A DNA stretch of 64,000 bases from Nocardioides sp. Its GTDB lineage: Bacteria; Actinomycetota; Actinomycetes; Propionibacteriales; Nocardioidaceae. Location of the stretch: assembly GCF_030149505.1 (NCBI RefSeq), contig NZ_JASBRN010000072.1, positions 98,482-162,481 on the forward strand, written 5' to 3'. The notes beneath the pieces are model-generated. The model made no database searches, was not told the DNA's origin, and worked only from the letters and a program-made list of their open reading frames with translations. Shown here in pieces: positions 60,482 to 64,000 of this stretch. The translations under genes were made by a program, and so were the position numbers. How positions within the stretch are numbered: position 1 is the stretch's first letter; every line of letters starts with the position of its first letter.

Positions 60482-61588
60482 ATGGATGTCCCCTTCTGGG
60501 CGTGGTTCGCCGTGCTGGGCGTGATCGTCGCCATGCTCGCGCTCGACCTGTTCATGCACCGCGACGCGCACGCGATCAGCGTGCGCGAGGCCGCGACCTG
60601 GTCAGCGGTCTGGGTCGCCTTCGGCGTCGCGTTCGGCGGCGTCATCTGGTGGCAGTACGGCGCGGAGTACGGACAGCAGTACTACGCCGGCTACCTGATC
60701 GAGAAGTCCCTGGCCGTCGACAACGTCTTCGTCTGGGCGATCATCTTCAGCTTCTTCGCCGTCCCCCGGGAGTACCAGCACCGGGTGCTCTTCTACGGCG
60801 TCGTCGGCGCCCTGGTCTTCCGAGGCATCTTCATCGCCGGCGGTGCCGCGCTGATCGAGAACTTCGCCTGGATCCTCTACCTCTTCGCGGCGTTCCTGCT
60901 GGTGACCGGCTACAAGATGCTGCGCCAACGCGACAGCCACATCGACCCGTCGAGGTCGAAGGTGCTCTCGCTGTTCCGCAGGAGCATCCCGATGGTCGAG
61001 GAGTACCGCGGCCAGCGCTTCTTCGTGCGCCACAACGGGCTGCTCGTGGCCACCCCGCTGCTCGCGGTGCTGGTGCTGGTCGAGGTCACCGACGTGATCT
61101 TCGCGGTCGACTCGATCCCCGCGATCTTCGCGGTCACCGACGAGGTCTTCCTGGTCTTCACCGCCAACGCCTTCGCGATCCTGGGCCTGCGGGCGATGTA
61201 CTTCCTGCTCGCCGACCTGGTCCACCGCTTCGTCTACCTCAAGGTCGGCCTGGCCCTGGTCCTGATGTGGGTCGGCGTGAAGATGCTGCTCAAGATCGAC
61301 GTCTACTACGTCCCGACGACGATCTCGTTGGCGGTCATCTCCACGATCATCGGCGTCTCGATCGCCGCCAGCCTGCGGGCCACGCGCGGGCAGGAGCGTC
61401 ACGCCGTCGAGGTCGGCGGGGCCATCCCGTTCCGGGTGCGCGACGAGGACGGTGGCGTGCTGGCCGGCCACGAGCACGAGTACGGCGAGGACACCCCCGC
61501 CCGGATCGTCGGCGGCACCGCCCGCCAGCGGGCCCGTCGTGGGTTGGCGACCGAGGAGCCGGAGGAGCAGCTCTCCGGCCGCGGCTGA
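60482..61588 (+). CDS. TerC-family manganese exporter-like membrane protein
   Basis: 368 residues. Multi-helix integral protein with the TerC/Alx pattern: FAVLGVIVAMLALDLFMHRDAHAIS, ALIEKSLAVDNVFVWAIIFSFF-like segment (acidic residue metal site), and VEVTDVIFAVDSIPAIFAVT with the two Asp residues. TerC proteins export Mn2+ or help metalate exported proteins. Soluble Arg/Glu-rich C-terminus of about 70 residues. The Mn riboswitch before it matches the role. Confidence 0.93.
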   Translation: MDVPFWAWFAVLGVIVAMLALDLFMHRDAHAISVREAATWSAVWVAFGVAFGGVIWWQYGAEYGQQYYAGYLIEKSLAVDNVFVWAIIFSFFAVPREYQHRVLFYGVVGALVFRGIFIAGGAALIENFAWILYLFAAFLLVTGYKMLRQRDSHIDPSRSKVLSLFRRSIPMVEEYRGQRFFVRHNGLLVATPLLAVLVLVEVTDVIFAVDSIPAIFAVTDEVFLVFTANAFAILGLRAMYFLLADLVHRFVYLKVGLALVLMWVGVKMLLKIDVYYVPTTISLAVISTIIGVSIAASLRATRGQERHAVEVGGAIPFRVRDEDGGVLAGHEHEYGEDTPARIVGGTARQRARRGLATEEPEEQLSGRG

Positions 61589-61629
61589 GCAGGTTCCTCC
61601 CCGCTCACGCGAGCAGTCGCAGCGACGCC

Positions 61630-63036
61630 CTAGCCGCCCTGCCGGGCGCGGCTGCGACGGCGCCGCCTCCCCGTCGGGTCCTCGGACCCGGCGGGGAGCG
61701 GTGCGTTCCGACGGCGTCGCCACAGGTCGCGACGCTCGGAGTGGTCGACCGGACCGACGAGGCGGGGGCCGGTGAGGCGGGACTCGAGCCGAGCCGCCTC
61801 ACGCTTGAGCGGCTGGGCGACGTACTCCCCCAGGATCACCCCGGAGGACAGCGCGATCGCCACCGAGATGGCCGCGGACATCGCCAGCAGGCCCTCGGGA
61901 ACGCTGGAGCCGCCCTCGCCCAGCAGCGTGAGGCCGCGGTAGATCGACAGGCCGGGGAGCATCGGCACGATCGCCGAGACGACCACGACCAAGGGCGGCA
62001 CCCGCATCCGGCCGGCGATCGCGAAGCTGACCAGGCCGACGAAGAACGCCGCGATCGCGATGCCCCAGGCACGAGCCAGCCCGGCCTCCTGGAGGATCCC
62101 GCTGATGGTGATCGCCGTCCCCGCGACCAGCGCGATCGGGCCGAGGATCCGCTTGGGGGCGTAGCAGGAGAAGGCGAAGGCCGCCGCCGCGATGGCCGAG
62201 CCGAGCGCCAGCACACCGACGCTCTGGAGGGTGTACTGACCCGGCTGGAGGCGCGGGATCTCCAGCCCGAGCACGCGACCGATCGAGAGCCCGCCCGAGA
62301 CGCCCGCGATGATGCCGGCCGTCGCCAGGAACGCCTCGGTGAGGCGGGCTGTGGCGGTGACGTAGAAGCCGGTGAGGGCGTCCTGCAGGGCGCCCATGAA
62401 GCCGATGCCGGCGAGCAGCATGATGATGTTGGCGGTCACGACCTGGGACACGTCGACGCTGACCGGGGTCGCGCCGACGCCGAGCGCGATCAGCGTCGCG
62501 ACCCCGCCGCCCACCACCTGCTGGTAGAAGGCGGGCATCCGGCGTCGGGCCATCCGCAGCTGCAGCCGGTCGATCGTGATCGCCGCGAGCGCCGCCAGGC
62601 CGACCACGACCGCGTCTCCCCCGAGCTGCAGGCCCACGCCCGAGCACATGACGCCCCAGCCCAGGGTCACCGCCCACCGGTGCCGCGGGTGGCCGGTGGA
62701 GGTGATCCGGCCCAGCTCCGTGCGCGCCCCGCGCAGGTCCAGCTCGCCGCGGAGCACGTCGCGCACGAGGTGGTCGACACGGGTGAGGTCCTCGTAGTCG
62801 ATGGCGCGCTGCTTGACCTGGCGCGTGCTCACGATCGGCAGGTCGTCGGGGGTGTCCTGGTAGGTCATCGACAGCGACGTGAACGTGATGTCGGTCTGCG
62901 CGCCCCGCAGGCCGAGCGCGAAGGACAACGACTGCATCGTCGCCGTCACGTCGGCGGCGCCGGCTCCGCTGGAGAGCAGCAGCTCACCGACGCGCAGGCA
63001 CAGGTCCAGGCCCAGGTTCACCTCGCGCGCGTCCAC
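61630..63036 (-). CDS. Threonine/serine exporter (ThrE family)
   Basis: 468 residues from GTG at 63036. An N-terminal soluble domain (about 1-130: GELLLSSGAGAADVTATMQSLSFALGL and TDITFTSLSMTY) is followed by about ten membrane helices, the ThrE arrangement. It exports threonine and serine by proton exchange. A C-terminal Arg-rich tail of about 60 residues is soluble. Convergent with terC (41-base gap); divergent from the ligase gene. Confidence 0.92.
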   Translation of the reverse strand: MDAREVNLGLDLCLRVGELLLSSGAGAADVTATMQSLSFALGLRGAQTDITFTSLSMTYQDTPDDLPIVSTRQVKQRAIDYEDLTRVDHLVRDVLRGELDLRGARTELGRITSTGHPRHRWAVTLGWGVMCSGVGLQLGGDAVVVGLAALAAITIDRLQLRMARRRMPAFYQQVVGGGVATLIALGVGATPVSVDVSQVVTANIIMLLAGIGFMGALQDALTGFYVTATARLTEAFLATAGIIAGVSGGLSIGRVLGLEIPRLQPGQYTLQSVGVLALGSAIAAAAFAFSCYAPKRILGPIALVAGTAITISGILQEAGLARAWGIAIAAFFVGLVSFAIAGRMRVPPLVVVVSAIVPMLPGLSIYRGLTLLGEGGSSVPEGLLAMSAAISVAIALSSGVILGEYVAQPLKREAARLESRLTGPRLVGPVDHSERRDLWRRRRNAPLPAGSEDPTGRRRRRSRARQGG

Positions 63037-63143
63037 CGGCTGATCGTGTCAGGGTCCGCCGCGACGCCCCAAGCCGTCACCCGGAGCCACGGCACGTGAG
63101 CCTGGACACGCGGTGGTGGGTCGCGGTGTGGAACGCTGGGCGG

Positions 63144-64000
63144 GTGCGGATCGACTTCCGGGGCTCCCCCGAGCCCACCCTGGGCGTCGAGTGGGAGCTC
63201 GGCCTCGTCGACCGCCGCTCGCGCGACCTGCGCAACGACGCCGACGAGCTCTTCGCGGCCGCCGCGGGCCGGCTGCCCGACCCGGCCAAGCTGCACAAGG
63301 AGCTGCTGCGCAACACCGTCGAGGCCGTCACCGGGGTCTGCGGCACGGTCGCGGAGGCGATGGGTGACCTGCGCGCCACGGTCGAGGCCGTCGTCCCGGT
63401 CGCCGACGGGCTCGACCTGGACCTCTACGGCGCCGGCACCCACCCCTTCGCCTCCTGGACCACCCAGCAGCTGACCGAGGGCCACCGGTACGCCGAGCTG
63501 ATCAACCGCACCCAGTGGTGGGGGCGGCAGATGCTCATCTGGGGCGTCCACGTGCACGTCGGCCTCCCCGAGCGCGACCGGGTCATGCCGGTGCTCTCGG
63601 CGCTGCTCACCTACTACCCCCACCTCCAGGCGCTGTCGGCCTCCTCGCCGATCTGGGCGGGCACCGACACCGGCTACGCGTCCAACCGGGCGCTCATGTT
63701 CCAGCAGCTGCCCACGGCCGGGCTGCCCTTCCAGTTCCAGACCTGGGCGGAGTTCGAGTCCTTCGCCCAGGACCAGCTGACGACCGGCGTCATCGACGAG
63801 CTGAGCGAGATCCGCTGGGACGTCCGCCCCGCACCCCACCTCGGCACCCTGGAGAACCGGGTCTGCGACGGGGTCTCCACCCTCACCGAGCTCGCGGCCC
63901 TCACCGCGCTGTGCCACTGCCTGGTCGTCGACCTCGACGAGCGGGTCGCGCGCGGGGATCGGCTCGCCGTCCTGCCCCCCTGGCACGTGCAGGAGAACAA
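63144..64000 (+). CDS. Glutamate-cysteine ligase family 2 (YbdK/GCS2-type), C-terminus cut by window edge
   Basis: Reading frame open from a GTG at 63144 to the window end (285 codons, no stop). GCS2 motifs: TLGVEWELGLVDRRS near the start, HKELLRNTVEAVTGVC, and WGVHVHVGLPERDRV (His-rich metal site). The family ligates glutamate with cysteine or another amine using ATP; actinobacterial members may be carboxylate-amine ligases. A GTG 18 bases upstream is also in frame. The rest lies outside the window. Confidence 0.88.
   Translation, partial: MRIDFRGSPEPTLGVEWELGLVDRRSRDLRNDADELFAAAAGRLPDPAKLHKELLRNTVEAVTGVCGTVAEAMGDLRATVEAVVPVADGLDLDLYGAGTHPFASWTTQQLTEGHRYAELINRTQWWGRQMLIWGVHVHVGLPERDRVMPVLSALLTYYPHLQALSASSPIWAGTDTGYASNRALMFQQLPTAGLPFQFQTWAEFESFAQDQLTTGVIDELSEIRWDVRPAPHLGTLENRVCDGVSTLTELAALTALCHCLVVDLDERVARGDRLAVLPPWHVQEN

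Noticed and set aside
1..64000. CRISPR array, prophage or insertion sequence
   Set aside because: No regularly spaced direct repeats, no phage structural or integrase genes and no transposase motifs were found; the HNH gene is a DUF222 type, not a phage terminase neighbour.

Overview
The window comes from the chromosome of a very GC-rich actinomycete, most likely Nocardioides or a close relative in the Nocardioidaceae. The evidence is uniform GC-rich codon use with many GTG starts, a DUF222/HNH ('13E12'-type) endonuclease gene under an actinobacterial SOS box, the glmU-prs-rplY-pth set, a coproporphyrin-dependent haem branch (hemE, hemY/cgoX, hemQ), a KstR-type steroid operator, and short palindromic repeats of the TGGTCGAGC...CGAGACC kind. 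This is mostly ordinary core and semi-core chromosome. I see no prophage, insertion sequence, CRISPR array or rRNA. There is one tRNA (Gln) and one clear riboswitch (manganese, before terC).

Layout: 1-6.4 kb (minus) is a phosphate-uptake operon in the unusual order pstC-pstA-pstS-(second binding-protein-like gene), with translationally coupled genes and a PHO-box-like direct repeat upstream. pstS encodes a secreted protein with a C-terminal membrane anchor instead of a lipobox. 6.5-10 kb holds a HAD hydrolase and a CysQ/IMPase-type phosphatase, then the SOS-controlled DUF222-HNH gene. 10.2-18.3 kb holds the conserved minus-strand set pth, rplY, prs and glmU, split between rplY and prs by pepN, a divergent NmrA-like reductase/HxlR regulator pair with two palindromic operators, and a 171-bp palindrome that contains the prs stop codon. 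18.4-21.6 kb has an unknown protein, an SDR, a hotdog thioesterase, a PlsC-type acyltransferase and tRNA-Gln. 21.7-25.3 kb (minus) has a lipoprotein FKBP and an exported zincin-like protein coupled to a 59-residue membrane peptide. 25.4-29.1 kb contains a LigC-like ATP ligase and, 1.5 kb away, a stand-alone primase-polymerase (Prim-PolC/LigD-Pol type), with an unknown protein and a sulfotransferase between them. 29.2-33.4 kb holds an Eis-type acetyltransferase, a 92-bp palindrome with four copies of one 9-mer, and a desaturase/reductase electron-transfer pair (DesA3/Rv3230c type).

33.5-44.5 kb carries msrB, two paralogous lipoproteins, and hemQ, hemY and hemE interleaved with a two-component system, a membrane protein, a DUF4349 lipoprotein and a NYN/OST-HTH protein. 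44.6-49.4 kb has DUF3000 and RNase D-like genes, an orphan ABC sugar-binding-type lipoprotein, a PemK/MazF-like protein without a visible antitoxin, and an unassigned inverted-repeat region. 49.5-53.4 kb is hrpA. 53.4-60.3 kb looks like lipid/steroid catabolism and redox: a KstD-like dehydrogenase behind a KstR box, rocD, then a TetR regulator divergent from a Baeyer-Villiger monooxygenase-SDR pair, and a DUF402 protein. The right end has the Mn riboswitch-terC unit, a ThrE-type exporter and the start of a GCS2-type glutamate-cysteine ligase, which is cut by the window edge.

Strong leads are the intergenic and regulatory structures: the perfect LexA box, the KstR box, the HxlR and TetR operators, the PHO box, two large palindromes, and short repeats inserted in frame in two genes. 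I did not find a convincing new multigene defence or biosynthetic system. All functional calls come from motif reading without database searches.
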